DNA of 55,270 nt, taken from Sphaerosporella brunnea. Its lineage: Eukaryota > Ascomycota > Pezizomycetes > Pezizales > Pyronemataceae. The notes beneath the pieces are model-generated. The model made no database searches. It was not told the origin of the DNA and was given only the letters and a program-made list of their open reading frames with translations. The position numbers and the translations under genes are program-made. Position 1 is the stretch's first letter. Each line of letters opens with the position of its first letter. The stretch lies in NCBI GenBank assembly GCA_008704415.1, contig VXIS01000318.1:1-55270 (forward strand), written 5' to 3'. Of the stretch, positions 9,143-19,568 are shown piece after piece.

Positions 9143-10774
9143 TCACAGCCCGCCCTCCCGATTCAACTTCTCCCACATCTGGCTTGCAGTCCAGCCCAAG
9201 TACTCCCGTATACGAGGCTGGTCACCATAACGTCGGTCGCTTGGATCGTCACGCCATGGCTCATGGACATTGGCACCGGCGCGGATCAGGGCATCAGCCA
9301 TTTCCAAGAACCAACGACGGGGAGTAAAATCAGGGTCGTGAAAAGGGGTGTCGTATCTGTACCAGCCTGTCAGCCAGGCTCCAGCCAGGATTACGCGGCA
9401 CAGGGTTTGGCCGCTGAAGCCAATCGGTTCCAATCTGCGGGATGCGCTGATTAGGACCTCGTACAGTGGCTTGTAGTTGGGCCAAGGGCGAGGCGTCAGA
9501 GAGAACTGAAGTGTATGGTACAGTTCCGTCCACAAACAGCCAACAGTCGGTCGCTTTTCAGGGGGTAGGTGGCTCATCTTGTCCAACATCCAGTTTACAA
9601 TGCATGCGTTACCGAATCTCAGTGGCCAGAAGTATAGTGTGTGAAAGTTATCCGGCTCGTAGCCCCTGTTGAACAAAAGCTCCAAATGTTCGACTGTAAC
9701 GTCCCGAATTTCGAGTAACGGTTCAATTGGGTCGTAGACATCGATATCATCCGGTGGCCATTCGATGCGCCGCATGACAACCTTCATCATCGATACAGGA
9801 AGTAATTCATCAGTACTTGCAATGTCCGCGATCAACCCACCTCGACGCGATTCTCGTTGCATCTCGACGACTGGATACTGTTCGAGAAGCTGCAAAGTGC
9901 GAAGAACATGTTCTTCCGTCCGGCCGGGGTGAAGGTAGCCCTGGAGAGCCTGTTGGAAGGGTGTTGGTGACAACGCCTTGCCACTATCAGGATGCGTGCA
10001 AATACCACCCATCACTTTTTCCAATGACAAGGGAACGTGGTTGCGATACCATTCAAGCAGCCATTCCATTGCCTCGTGCTGAGCATACATAGCGCTGTAA
10101 TGCACAGGGGTTGGGTAGTGCGCGAACACGACTGTCTCCCAGCGCTCCCAGCTGGTGCTGCTGCCTATCGATGCAACAATAACCGTAAGGACACTCTCGA
10201 GGAATCGAATATCTCCCTTAGCAGCAGCAATGTTTAGAAGACCAACCATGTTACCCTGCTTGTGGGCGTGCCAGTTATCCGGATATGGGCAAACGCGCTC
10301 GTATCGAGTCACAACATCGTAAAAGTCGTAGTCGTCCTCTATGTATATGTATTCTCTCCCTGCTGCCGCATAGAAGACTGGGGGTGTTATCCCAATGATG
10401 TCGAGCATTAACAGAACAATGCGCCGAGGTAGCCCAATGATATATGCTTCGCTTAGCAGTCGTTGCTTGGCATTGTCCGTTGCGGGCAGATAGCAGGGGA
10501 GCACAAAATGCCTTGACATCAGCCCGGTGGCCAGGGCAATTGGCATGGCGAAGTCGTCTTCTGGGAGATAGGAAGTAATGCTCAGATGCAGTTCGCTCGG
10601 CAGGGTGAACAGCAACGGAGCCAGCTGTTGGTCAACCTGGACTAATGCGTGTCCGGGGACGGCGTGCAGGGCGTCTCGTGAGTCCTGGTCGGTGGTGGCA
10701 GCTTGGACGGGGTGGTGTAAAGGGTGGATATTGGGGACAGCCAACGGCTCGTGAGTGCTGCAAAGGTGAACCAT
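9143..10774 (-). CDS. F-box-like protein with degenerate ankyrin-type repeats
   Basis: An uninterrupted 543-codon frame; the ATG at 10774 is the first in frame. Residues about 57-90 read TLPSELHLSITSYLPEDDFA, an F-box-like motif (LPxEL...I..YL...D), which in the family docks on Skp1 in SCF ubiquitin ligases. The rest resembles divergent ankyrin-type units: LLNIAAAKGDIRFLESVL, PVHYSAMYAQHEAMEWLLEW, VEHLELLFNRGYEPDN, ADALIRAGANVHEP. This layout is a common expanded class in filamentous fungi, where the ankyrin part is thought to choose the target. No signal peptide or membrane helix. The target is unknown. It is intact, with no stop or frameshift. Without a profile search the F-box call is moderate; the ankyrin-like character is stronger near the C-terminus. 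Confidence 0.72.
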   Translation of the reverse strand: MVHLCSTHEPLAVPNIHPLHHPVQAATTDQDSRDALHAVPGHALVQVDQQLAPLLFTLPSELHLSITSYLPEDDFAMPIALATGLMSRHFVLPCYLPATDNAKQRLLSEAYIIGLPRRIVLLMLDIIGITPPVFYAAAGREYIYIEDDYDFYDVVTRYERVCPYPDNWHAHKQGNMVGLLNIAAAKGDIRFLESVLTVIVASIGSSTSWERWETVVFAHYPTPVHYSAMYAQHEAMEWLLEWYRNHVPLSLEKVMGGICTHPDSGKALSPTPFQQALQGYLHPGRTEEHVLRTLQLLEQYPVVEMQRESRRGGLIADIASTDELLPVSMMKVVMRRIEWPPDDIDVYDPIEPLLEIRDVTVEHLELLFNRGYEPDNFHTLYFWPLRFGNACIVNWMLDKMSHLPPEKRPTVGCLWTELYHTLQFSLTPRPWPNYKPLYEVLISASRRLEPIGFSGQTLCRVILAGAWLTGWYRYDTPFHDPDFTPRRWFLEMADALIRAGANVHEPWRDDPSDRRYGDQPRIREYLGWTASQMWEKLNREGGL

Positions 10775-11235
10775 TTCGCAGAGAGTTGTTGGTAGTTGGC
10801 AGGTTCAATCACAGTCAAGGAACCGTGGACATATAACCCAGCGCAGTTGTCACATGACGCACAATGAGGGGATCAGCCCCGCGGGTGACTGTCAATGACG
10901 GGTATGCCCCATCAGCCACCTGAAGCGCACACCGGCAGGCAGGCATTCAGCCATCACTCCTCGGAGGTGCATGCATAGAATGCTCAACAGGCCCGGTGGA
11001 ACCTGAAAAAATCTCAATGGCGGAGTGCGATTCAACACTCTCCCACGCCAGCGAAGGAGAAAGGCATCATGCCGGGAAACAGCACACTCCACCACCGCCC
11101 CTTCTTGGATTCGGCAACGACGCCAGACCACATATCCCAAAGCTCGGGGATAAAGAGCGAGACCTAAAGTCTTAAATTTGGGCTATTGGTATTCTCTCCG
11201 CCAAGGAAGACAGAGACTATTGGAGTAGAAGATTA
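10775..11235. other. No gene seen
   Basis: Upstream flank of the F-box-like gene. Only short unsupported frames. Confidence 0.4.
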
Positions 11236-11517
11236 TGCACAAACTGGGAGTCAGGCCGGACTACCCGCCACACCCCAGGTCGCTGGCGTAGATGCTGGTT
11301 GCTTGAGCCACCCGAAGTCCGTCTCCCCAATCGTGTTGACTATTTGATTTCCCATAGCGCCACTTGCCCGGAACCTGCAAGAATGGCATTGGAACTCCTC
11401 TCTTGCCCCCTTCCTGTTGTAAACAGGTACCGGCTGGATGAAGACATCATCGAATCAACTAAGTGCTTGCTGTACTGGCACAGCGAAGGGCTTATCAGAC
11501 GGGAACTAGATGTTTAA
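11236..11517 (+). pseudogene. Possible 3' gene fragment, unknown
   Basis: An open plus-strand frame without a good ATG runs into a stop at 11517. It ends in plausible protein-like sequence: VDYLISHSATCPEPARMALE, then RLDEDIIESTKCLLYWHSEG. It may be the last exon of a decayed gene. No family is recognised and no start or promoter is visible. Confidence 0.25.
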
Positions 11518-11643
11518 CTACTCCGGTCAAGCATTTAGCATCAGCGGAGGCAAGCAGGTGGATAGGCAGGCAGCCCGCGGTGAGCTGGTAGGGCGGGGTT
11601 TGCTCCGGTCTTCCAATACTTGATTGAAATTTCATACTTTCTG
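11518..11643. other. No gene seen
   Basis: Short spacer with no feature. Confidence 0.35.
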
Positions 11644-11762
11644 GCACTGTCCGGCACCGCCAGGCTTTTGACTGGCGGCGTCCAACTGCCTGCCCGACTT
11701 ACCCAACCGCCGGTGACAGCCATAGCCCTCCCCGGCGTTGGGTAGGGCTACTGGAAACCCCT
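11644..11762 (-). repeat. Short dispersed repeat, copy 1
   Basis: The reverse complement of this stretch matches 20384-20463: GGTTTCCAGTAGCCCTACCC, then GGGCTATGGCTGTCACCGGC, then GGTTGGG. A small hairpin, CCGCCAG...CTGGCGG, lies at the left edge. Probably a miniature transposable element. Confidence 0.6.
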
Positions 11763-13279
11763 GCGACCCTAACCACTCACTCCTCAACCCGCTAGCTGAT
11801 CCCACGCGCCACGTGATGTGACTGCGGGACACGCCTCCTATATCTCGTCCCCCAGTGCTATTGAAATACCTTCAACCACCAAGCATTCACCTTCTTACGG
11901 TTCCAAACACGCTTGGTCAACGCGTATACCCTGCATTATAGCTAGAGAGGATTCCTCCCCCCCCCCCTCCCAGCCTAGTGATTGCACTACCATCCTGGCC
12001 TCGTGACTGTGGAGTCCGCCAGGCGATAGCTGCTGGAAAGGACATGCGAATTCGAGCTGATATGAGCGAAACCTCCTCCGCTCGGTGCTATACTTGTGCA
12101 CAGGCATCCGGGTGCGCCTAAAGGTGGTAGAGTCGTTGGCGCTGCCGGCGTTTGTATCGGAGCTGATATGGGATGCATCCCCGGATGAGCAAAGGTTGCC
12201 TCTGCTTTACCTTTGCAGATGAATGACGGCACCATGCGTAGTGTGTCCATTGTTGAGTTGCATCAGTGAGCGTTTCCACAATTCTCGTGCAGTCATCAGG
12301 CTTACCCCTCCTGGTAGCATTAAAAGCCCGATCTCGGACCTTCCCAAGCCGTCCTGCGAATTGTAAGCACGCCCGACCGGTCCCCGTGTTCTTTCAGTTC
12401 AACCTGACGAAAATCTCATATACTAAACAACCCTCTAGTCCTCACTCTCTACCTACAACGACACGCTGCTCAGCATCGAGGTTAGAGTTGCTACGGTATC
12501 TGAACGCCATGAATCTACTTTGAGTTTAGCTGTGATAGCCAGGTAGTAAAGACAAGACCCTGCGTAGCTCCGACATCGCCAACAAGCTTGGATAAGTGAC
12601 TGAAGGTGCGGTGGCTATTGATACCCTGTCGAAACTATTCTAGAAATATGACACCCACAATTTCATGATATGCGAATCTAAGGCGAGGCGAAGTTGTACT
12701 TGATATAGAATATACTGTCGCGATCGTCGTTGGTACATCACCGGTCACCGATCACGTCAAAACCTAGCCTGTTGGTCACCTTCATTTTCTCTCTGTACGA
12801 AGAGTCAAAAATTGCCAGTCCAAGAGAAAACACGTCGTCAGTTCGAATCACGTTTGTTCGGAGTATGCCGGGTTGCAATGTTGTGGTGGAGGTCACAGAT
12901 GTGTAAGCGGAGGCCGGGTGTAGTAACGTTGGAAGGTGGAAGGGGGCACACATGTAGTGATAGAGAGGTAATGGTAGGTGTGGTGATCAGGAATTATGTG
13001 TGGAGGCGCTTCTTTGGTCCTTTCGAGAGCTGCCATCGGAGTGGCCTCTGTCACTCCCGTGTCAACAATCGCTGTCGCTCACTGGCTGTTCCTGTGGATC
13101 TCACTGTCACTTCGGCGCCGTATCTTCTGTGTACCGCGATTGTGTCATTTCGGTATTACACTATATGTTATTACATCCTGCAGGATAGTGGCGTAACCAG
13201 TATCCCCGTTCTCTTCCTCTTCCTCCTCATCATTGCCACGATCTTCCAACTCGGAGCATCAGCCAGTGAGATCATATCA
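11763..13279. other. Intergenic, no supported gene
   Basis: Many short overlapping frames on both strands and no motif. A C-run lies at about 11958-11966. A short CATCACCGGTCACCG word at about 12736 resembles the 9.0-kb dispersed repeat. The right part is the 3' flank of the kinase gene. Confidence 0.4.
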
Positions 13280-15181
13280 TTATTCGAGGCCATCAAACAG
13301 ATAAGGCAATCTCGCCAGGGTAGCTGTATCTTCCTGTTCGGCCGCCAGGATATACCGCCTCCAGAGCTCGTTCTCGCGGAGGCGACGCCACATCTCTTGG
13401 AGCATTCTGGTCGCCGATGCGACATTTCCGGATTTGACGCCGGTGACGGTTTGCGGCATCATCAGGGTGTTCACGAGGAGGACGTAGGCGTGGTAGTCGT
13501 CTCCGCGTTTGGGATAGTACGGCCGCTGGAGGTCGCCGAGAAGCCGTGGGGGACAGCAGATGAAGCCGCCGACGTAGTCCGTGGCATCGCCGGCTAACTC
13601 GCCGAGATCGATGCCGCCGCCGTAGTCGACGATGACAGCCCGCGTGCCATAGAGGACGATATTGTCCCAGCGGATATCGCGGTGGAGGATGTCGTGCTTG
13701 TGAAGCCACATCAGGGCGCTCCAGACGTCGTTCAGGACACACCGCGCCCTTGTTGGCCATCCGTTCAAGTCATCGGGATCGGCAGGGACACCGCACGGTA
13801 GCATTCCGTATTCCAGCATGTCGTCATCGTGGAAGAGGATGCGCACCAAGGAATCGTGTCCTCCGAGATCGTGAATCTTCTTGAGAATGGTGATATCGTC
13901 TTCACAGGCTCGTATGGGGTACAGGGTGTGGTCCGCACAGTACGCACGTTTGACGCACACGGTGTCATCCTCCTCCGGCACGATCTGGACTCCTTCGATC
14001 CAGCCCACGGCGGCTGAAGGCTCTGGCATCACAAACTCGGCGATGACGCTTCGTGGTGTCATCCCGAGCTGGCGTTGGATCTTGCCCAACACCGGGCTGA
14101 ATGGCGGCGTGCACGGCCTTTCGGCGTCTGAAATGGTGACCACGTCACGTATGTACGTCACGGCCTGTTCGAAGCTGATTGGCGTGTACTGCTGAACGCT
14201 AAATATTTGCGACATGCTCTTTGACCGGCGAAGCTGTAGGACGTAGGCCTCCTTGGTGGCAGTGTTCAAGAGAAGCCCGGTGAAAAGAAGGCGCCAATAC
14301 TGCGGCTCCGCTAACTGGCAGAGCTTTTCGACCAGCTGGCGTTTGTCTTTGATGCCTATTTCTCCTTCCTTGAGCTCGAGGACAGTCCGCACATACAGCG
14401 GATGCGCCACGTTGACTCCGGCGGTAGTTATGCTGATTTCCAGCTGTTGATCAGCACCGTTGTCGAACACCTCGCAACTAGGCAGTGTGAGTTTCAGCAT
14501 CGCCACAATCGATTCGTAAAGGGCGTGCGTGGTTGTGAAAGTTTTCTCCGAGATATCTCGGGCTTGGGGGCAGGCAGCAATGACGGCTAGCTGTTCTTCC
14601 AAAAGAATCCATGCTGGATCGATAAACGGTTTCCAGGCGTTTGCTGAACGCATTGGATGAATCGGCTTGCAAGCGCCAGGCGGTATGGCAGGGGTCCTGC
14701 CTTGTGCGTCGAGGTTCTCACGAAGAGCTCTCGGCTTCTCTCGGAGTTTCTTCATCTCCGTCTCCTGTTGTCGGTTGGCGCTGTCCAAGGCGGTGCAGCG
14801 TGTTTCAAGTGTCCGAATCTGCTTTTTGTCTGCCATGACGGCTTCCTTAATCGCTGCAACGAGTTCGTCCTTGGCCTGAAGCTTTTCCCTGGTGGCCGGG
14901 AGCTCGATCTCCGCCGCTGCGATCAGCCGGGTCAAATCCGTAACGAGCTGCTGCGTGTCCGGCTTGGTGGCAGTCTCAAGGAACATCCTCAAGGTTTTTC
15001 TCTGCGAGGTGTCCGCCATGTCCATCCCGGCCGGAAACAGGTGAGCGAAATCTGCGTTGCGTGCCGGTCAGCAGGACGTCCGTAGCGCGGTAGGGGAGAG
15101 CTGTAGACACCGACCTTCGCATAAACGATCCAAATGCTGTTCCGCCAGCGCAGCAGGATCGTCGGCAACCGTAGCGGCCAT
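13280..15181 (-). CDS. Coiled coil, nuclease-like domain and protein kinase fusion
   Basis: My model has two exons: 15181-15115 and 15051-13280, with a 63-bp GTCGGT...GCAG intron, giving 612 residues. The long exon alone is open for 581 codons from an internal ATG at 15025; splicing adds 31 in-frame residues. Residues about 74-138 are a charged coiled coil. Around 215-270 is a mixed region with VRTVLELKEG (E248-L-K250), which could be the ExK of a PD-(D/E)xK fold. The C-terminal half is a protein kinase: VCVKRAY (K390), a possible helix-C Glu near 406, LHRDIRWDNIVL (catalytic D481, N486), VDYGGG (metal-binding D498, DYG for DFG). Kinase residues look intact, so activity is plausible. The class resembles fungal FunK1-like or Crinkler/RHS-linked kinases; the nuclease-like call is inference. 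Confidence 0.75.
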
Positions 15182-15787
15182 ATCGGTGAATGCGAGGTGT
15201 GTGATTGAAGGGCTCGCAGGGGAATAGTGGTGGTGTGCCGCTGTGTCAGTTAGAGGCCGTGCGGGGGAGGGTTTGAGGCGGGGGGTCGGGCATAACCCTG
15301 ACGGCGAATGCACAGGCACTCACTCACCCATCACACACTGTTGCCACATCAAAATCAAGAGAAGCTGCCAGAAGACGCTCCTAACTTGTGTGATAGCTCT
15401 GTTACCCCCCGCAGCACCACCCCCCGCGTGCACAGAGGCCGACCGGCACAGGCAGGGCCAGAACCTGGCTTCCCGCAAAACGAAAACCCCCGCAGGCTCA
15501 TATCGAGACCGGCGTGCATATACGAATCCTGACACAGGGGCTCAGAGAAACATGGACACCGCCAGCGTCCATACGTGAAGACCTCCCAGCATCGTTCCTC
15601 CGTGCTCGTGACATAGGGGTCTCCGGCGCTCACACAATGGATCGGTATTTGCGAATGCTTCTCTACCAGTCTACGACGGCCCATGCGATGCACAAAAAGA
15701 GTTTTAGGAAGCCGCTGTCTTGTTGTTAGTCTTCGGAAGCCTCGTGCGCGACCAATATATAGCCACCAACGCGTGATCGAACACCAT
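15182..15787. other. Promoter-side spacer, no gene
   Basis: Upstream region of the kinase gene. Frames on both strands lack motifs. Confidence 0.4.
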
Positions 15788-15905
15788 GAACGCGGGACGT
15801 TTAGTTGTGAACGTGTTGTCTAATGAAGGAAGGAAGCGCTATCTACCCCCGCCTTACATCCTCCTCTCGCCTCGACTGAACCCTCATGCGCTAAACCCTA
15901 CATCC
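15788..15905 (-). repeat. Left arm of a 115-bp inverted repeat pair
   Basis: Matches 19084-19198 in inverted orientation at roughly 85-90% by eye, including GTTTAGCGCATGAGGGTTCA and TCGAGGCGAGAG. In both places the repeat starts at or just before the stop codon of the adjoining gene and continues into its 3' flank. Confidence 0.8.
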
Positions 15906-16557
15906 AAACCCTACACCAGGTTTCGATTGTGCGGCCGTGGCCGCACGTATCGAACACAGGGCCCGTCAGAACGAGTGTGACAGTCCACACGGCCATTGTC
16001 AGCGTTAGGATGAAAGCAGTGTGCTTCGACGCCGTCAATGGAAAGAAAACGCATGTACAGTACAGCAACAGCACACAAAACGTCACGCAATGTTGTGCGG
16101 CTAGTGCGTGCAACCAGCAGCTGGACAGCGAGTGGTTGGGTCTCGCTTTTCTGGTAACGAACAGCTCCAGACACCACAAGAGTGTCACCACCACTGGCAG
16201 AGACAGCCAATACAGAAACCACCATAGCATAGGCTCCTGGCTGAAGGCCCGATTGTAACGATCCACGGTGGTAGATGGCGTATCACTGGCCGAAGCTGTG
16301 GGGGCTGCTGTGGCGGGTTGAGGTTCCGAGGACGTACGACTAGTGATGTAGTGATGCTCGTGGAAATTGTGGGTCACTGTCGTCGTGCTCTCCACAAGCA
16401 CAGTAGAGGTTGCCAGGACAGTCTGCGTAGTCAGCCTGGTCTCATTCACGACCACAATTCTCGTTGCTGCTGGTTCGATGCTGAGGCTCAGGGTCGGCAC
16501 TCTGCTGAATGGTGAGCAGCGGTTCAATTCCGAGCAGAACCTCCTCACACTTCTCAT
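15898..16557 (-). CDS. Ser/Thr-rich protein with three membrane helices
   Basis: Open minus-strand frame of 219 codons, probably the last exon of a longer gene. Residues about 25-115 are Ser/Thr/Pro-rich (SSEPQPATAAPTASASDTPS), as in glycosylated extracellular stems. Three hydrophobic spans follow: MLWWFLYWLSLPVVVTLLWC, then CVTFCVLLLYCTCVFF, then AFILTLTMAVWTVTLVLTGP. No family is recognised. Just upstream on the same strand, another frame reads MHEKCEEVLLGIEPLL, which resembles KALEEVLLGIKT in the divergent gene at 18.2 kb, so the two loci may be diverged paralogues. A further possible exon (WSCLYRSLPRSRICHG) lies at about 16820-16670. The true start and splicing are unresolved. Confidence 0.45.
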   Translation of the reverse strand: MRSVRRFCSELNRCSPFSRVPTLSLSIEPAATRIVVVNETRLTTQTVLATSTVLVESTTTVTHNFHEHHYITSRTSSEPQPATAAPTASASDTPSTTVDRYNRAFSQEPMLWWFLYWLSLPVVVTLLWCLELFVTRKARPNHSLSSCWLHALAAQHCVTFCVLLLYCTCVFFPLTASKHTAFILTLTMAVWTVTLVLTGPVFDTCGHGRTIETWCRVWM

Positions 16558-17100
16558 GCATCTTGTTCTGGTGAATCTTCGCCTCCAGAACTTTGTACCA
16601 AAAATTCAGACGTCAGCCACAGTTTGTAGGGAACTAAGGAGCCGTCAACACGTACCATCCCCAGTGGCACGCTGGTAAAAGATGCTCCGGCCACTGTATG
16701 TCAATATCCCGGAGAAGGGACAATACTGCCAATGTGGTTGTCCAGCTACACCTGGCGGGCCGAACAGTAGCTGCTGGTCCGTGGCAAATGCGGCTGCGCG
16801 GTAGGCTCCGGTAAAGACAAGACCACACCTTAAACGGACAGCCAGACTGCTCCCGTTTGCCTGGACTGTCGTGTTATCATCAGGTCCACGGAGAAGTTGA
16901 TGTAACAGATTCTGGCTGGACAGCCATCAACTGGAAGCTCTCTTCAGCGGTTGAATGGCAATCCTCTCCAGCACCGGGCTGGTGGTTGCTCAGGCTGGCG
17001 ATGGCGGCCAACTGGAATACGTGCTGAAAGTGGAGGAGGAGAAAAAAGTTATCAACATGGCTATGTCCAGTGATTGTTTCCGTGTTGTTTGCCGATAGAC
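16558..17100. other. Possible 5' exons of the membrane gene
   Basis: Minus-strand fragments (EEVLLGIE frame at about 16500-16600; a 64-codon frame at 16634-16828) may be upstream exons. No confident splice model. Confidence 0.3.
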
Positions 17101-17313
17101 CAGTGTTCTCAATCGCCAGCCACCCGGGCTGGCTGCGTTGGGCTGCGTTGGGCTGCGTTGGGCTGACTGAAAAGCGGCCGGCAGGTTGTGGGCTGCATGA
17201 GCTCGGGTATGAAGAATGGACATCGTTGTTACTTCACTGGCTATCACTCTGTACCAATTCGCGACTTTTGCATGCAAAGACGCACTTTTTTGGGCCGGCT
17301 ATTGAAAACACTG
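17101..17313. mobile_element. hAT-type miniature element, copy 1
   Basis: Begins CAGTGTTCTCAAT and ends ATTGAAAACACTG. It is a homologue, in opposite orientation, of 29382-29593. Flanks cgatagac and caatggac could be a worn 8-bp duplication (6 of 8). A GGGCTGCGTT decamer is repeated three times near 17135-17165. No coding capacity. Confidence 0.75.
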
Positions 17314-18229
17314 CAATGGACCGTCTGTTTTTTGCGTTGGCAGGCACGGCGCTCTGCGATGTTTGTGTATGCAACCTGTTTCTGCACAGGGTACATCAAC
17401 ATCCTCCAGCTCGCTCAGCGGCTGAATTACGCAAGCACGAAGCATTTGTGTAGCCCTGCTGCCAGCGGGCGGACGACATCGTTTTCTTTGCAATGTCACG
17501 CAATGGAGGAGACCCTGCCGTTTAGTATTCGAGGCCGAGGGCGCCGCCGCGATGCTTGCAAATCGTCGCCAGGATCCCTGAAATCTACCCGATGTGCGGA
17601 ATTACCGTTGAACAATGTTAAGTGTTGATGGACATGGCCCGAGCCGTCTCGAACTCTAACTTAGACTCTATGTGCGTACCGAGTCGTGGGTGTCAGGGTG
17701 AGCCACGAGTGACAGAACATGAAGTTACGAAACATGGGTGATAGCTTATGACCCACAAATCGTGCGACATGGCCAATCTGCGCATTTCATACTGGTCCAG
17801 TGAGGCCTAAACTCGGCGTGAGGACTCTGAGGAGGCCTCGACTGGAGGCCGGAAACATATCTCGGTCCGGTTATGATCACACATCCCACCCATGACCAAA
17901 CATCGTCCAGGCCCAACATACCGATCATATTGAATTCAAGCACCAATTGCGGTGCAGAAGGCGAATACTTTGCGTCTACACGATACTGTGAATGGCTAAG
18001 GTTCGTCATGTGGTCGAACTCTTTCCTATCAAACGTTAGGTTTTGCTGCGCGTGCTTTTGGGACCTTCCAGTGGCTATACTCTGTTAGGTATATGCTTTC
18101 TGGAGGTATGTCACGCGAAAATATATGACTTCAATTACCGGTTTTTTACTTTAGGCAGATCCAGCTATATAGCCCGAAGTCCTCGCAAGATTGTCTCACC
18201 TTTCACTACATGCCCACCGGTGCACCACG
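17314..18229. other. Intergenic, hAT end relic
   Basis: At about 17622 a worn hAT terminus (GTTGATGGACATGGCCCGAG) is visible. Otherwise no supported gene. The right part is the promoter side of the 18.2-kb gene. Confidence 0.4.
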
Positions 18230-19090
18230 ATGCAGATTACCCTCCGCGGATACGACTATTACTACAGATGGTACCCCGATGGGGAGAATTTCCACGTTCC
18301 TTTGACGCCAGACCTCCACATCGCCATTCGACACTACCACTCTGTGGTGAGCGCCAGGCTGGAGAAGATGCTTGGTCTCGAAAAATATTTGAAGCACGTC
18401 ATCTTACTTCGTCTTCGTGTGGAATTGTATGCGCACCAAGTGGCCGACAAGGCCTTGGAGGAGGTCCTCCTAGGAATCAAAACAGGTAGGCGCCGAGCAA
18501 GGACCAAGCCTGAGTGTTTTCCTCGCTGTTACTGACGGCAATGAAGAAACTTGTGACCACAAGCCGTTGGATAGCATATGCCTCAAGGCCATGTCCGAAG
18601 CCGAAGCCGTTGAATGCATTCGGGATGCAGTTCTTCCGGTTTTTCGCCCCGCCCTCGCTTCCTATTCTCGGTCGCGGGCACTACACGCCATGCGCATTCT
18701 GGCGCTTTACTTCCCCGGGTTGGTTGCCCCTTCCAGCTGCGTGTTCGTATTAATAACACGACAACTGTGCATAGAATCCAGGGCGAATATGAATCATATA
18801 CCTTCCAAAGGAACATTAATTTGGACTTGAAGTCACTCACGGCGGTGGATGCCGTGAACCGCAAACCGATCCTGAGCGTGGGGGATTTTTGCTTGCCATC
18901 CAACGTGCGGGACTGGAAAGCAATGGTGTTCAATCCTGTGCGTCATGCTCGCATACGCCGGCTGCTTTCCAGAGGAGGATCTGATGCCGCATCCGATGTT
19001 TTTCACTCACCAAACGATAGAAAGCGTTGGTTTTGTCGGGCCGGTGAAAAGCTGGGCTTGGAGCTCTCGTGGGAGATGATTTGGGTGTAG
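18230..19090 (+). CDS. Unknown protein, spliced, paralogue of the 15.9-kb locus
   Basis: Start chosen at the ATG at 18230 (MQITLRGYDYYYRWYPDGEN). Exon 1 runs to 18485 and ends VADKALEEVLLGIKT. A 61-bp intron (GTAGGC...AAG, 18486-18546) joins it in frame to ETCDHKPLDSICLKAMSEAE. A second intron ending TTCCAG at 18736 (donor at 18639 or 18630, both non-ideal) would join to LRVRINNTTTVHRIQGEYES and the C-terminus KLGLELSWEMIWV, stop at 19090. No family recognised. The stop coincides with the start of the 115-bp inverted repeat. A worn pseudogene cannot be excluded because the second donor is weak. Confidence 0.45.
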
Positions 19091-19198
19091 GGTTTAGCGC
19101 ATGAGGGTTCAGTCGAGGCGAGAGAAGGATATAAGGCGCGGGGGGTAGATAGAGCTTCCTTCCCTCTTTAGACACACGTTCTCCACTAAACGTCCCGC
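19084..19198 (+). repeat. Right arm of the 115-bp inverted repeat pair
   Basis: Inverted partner of 15788-15905. It begins GTGTAGGGTTTAGCGCATGA at the gene's stop codon and runs through GGGGGTAGATAG and CTTCCTTCC to ACGTCCCGCG. It includes the telomere-like word TAGGGTT. Confidence 0.8.
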
Positions 19199-19568
19199 GT
19201 CTCGTCCTACACGTGGGAGTGATTAAGAATTAATAAATAATCATCCCTGCGCAGGCAGTTGCTGTATTTCCATACCATTCGCCAACGGCCTCGCGCACTT
19301 TGCCATCGAACCAGATTAGGTGAAGTTCAACGTTGCCAGTATCACCCAACACTCAGCGATCAAATGAGCAGCTTCCGCAATGGACGAATCGGCGGCGGCG
19401 GGAAAGCCGGATGCCTCGCAGCTGCTATGCGAGCTTTCCTTGACGAGTTCTGGTACACTGGACTGGAACTCCGGAGCTCTCTGCAATACGTTGGTTTTCA
19501 GGAATATGCTTTTGCAGCGAACGCGACTTTTCATAGCGGCTGTGCTGTTTGGATGGCGCTCCCAATTC

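Noticed and set aside
12812..13597. 261-codon plus-strand open frame
   Set aside because: Its second half is antisense to the kinase gene, which has clear motifs; the first half has no motif. Treated as a shadow.
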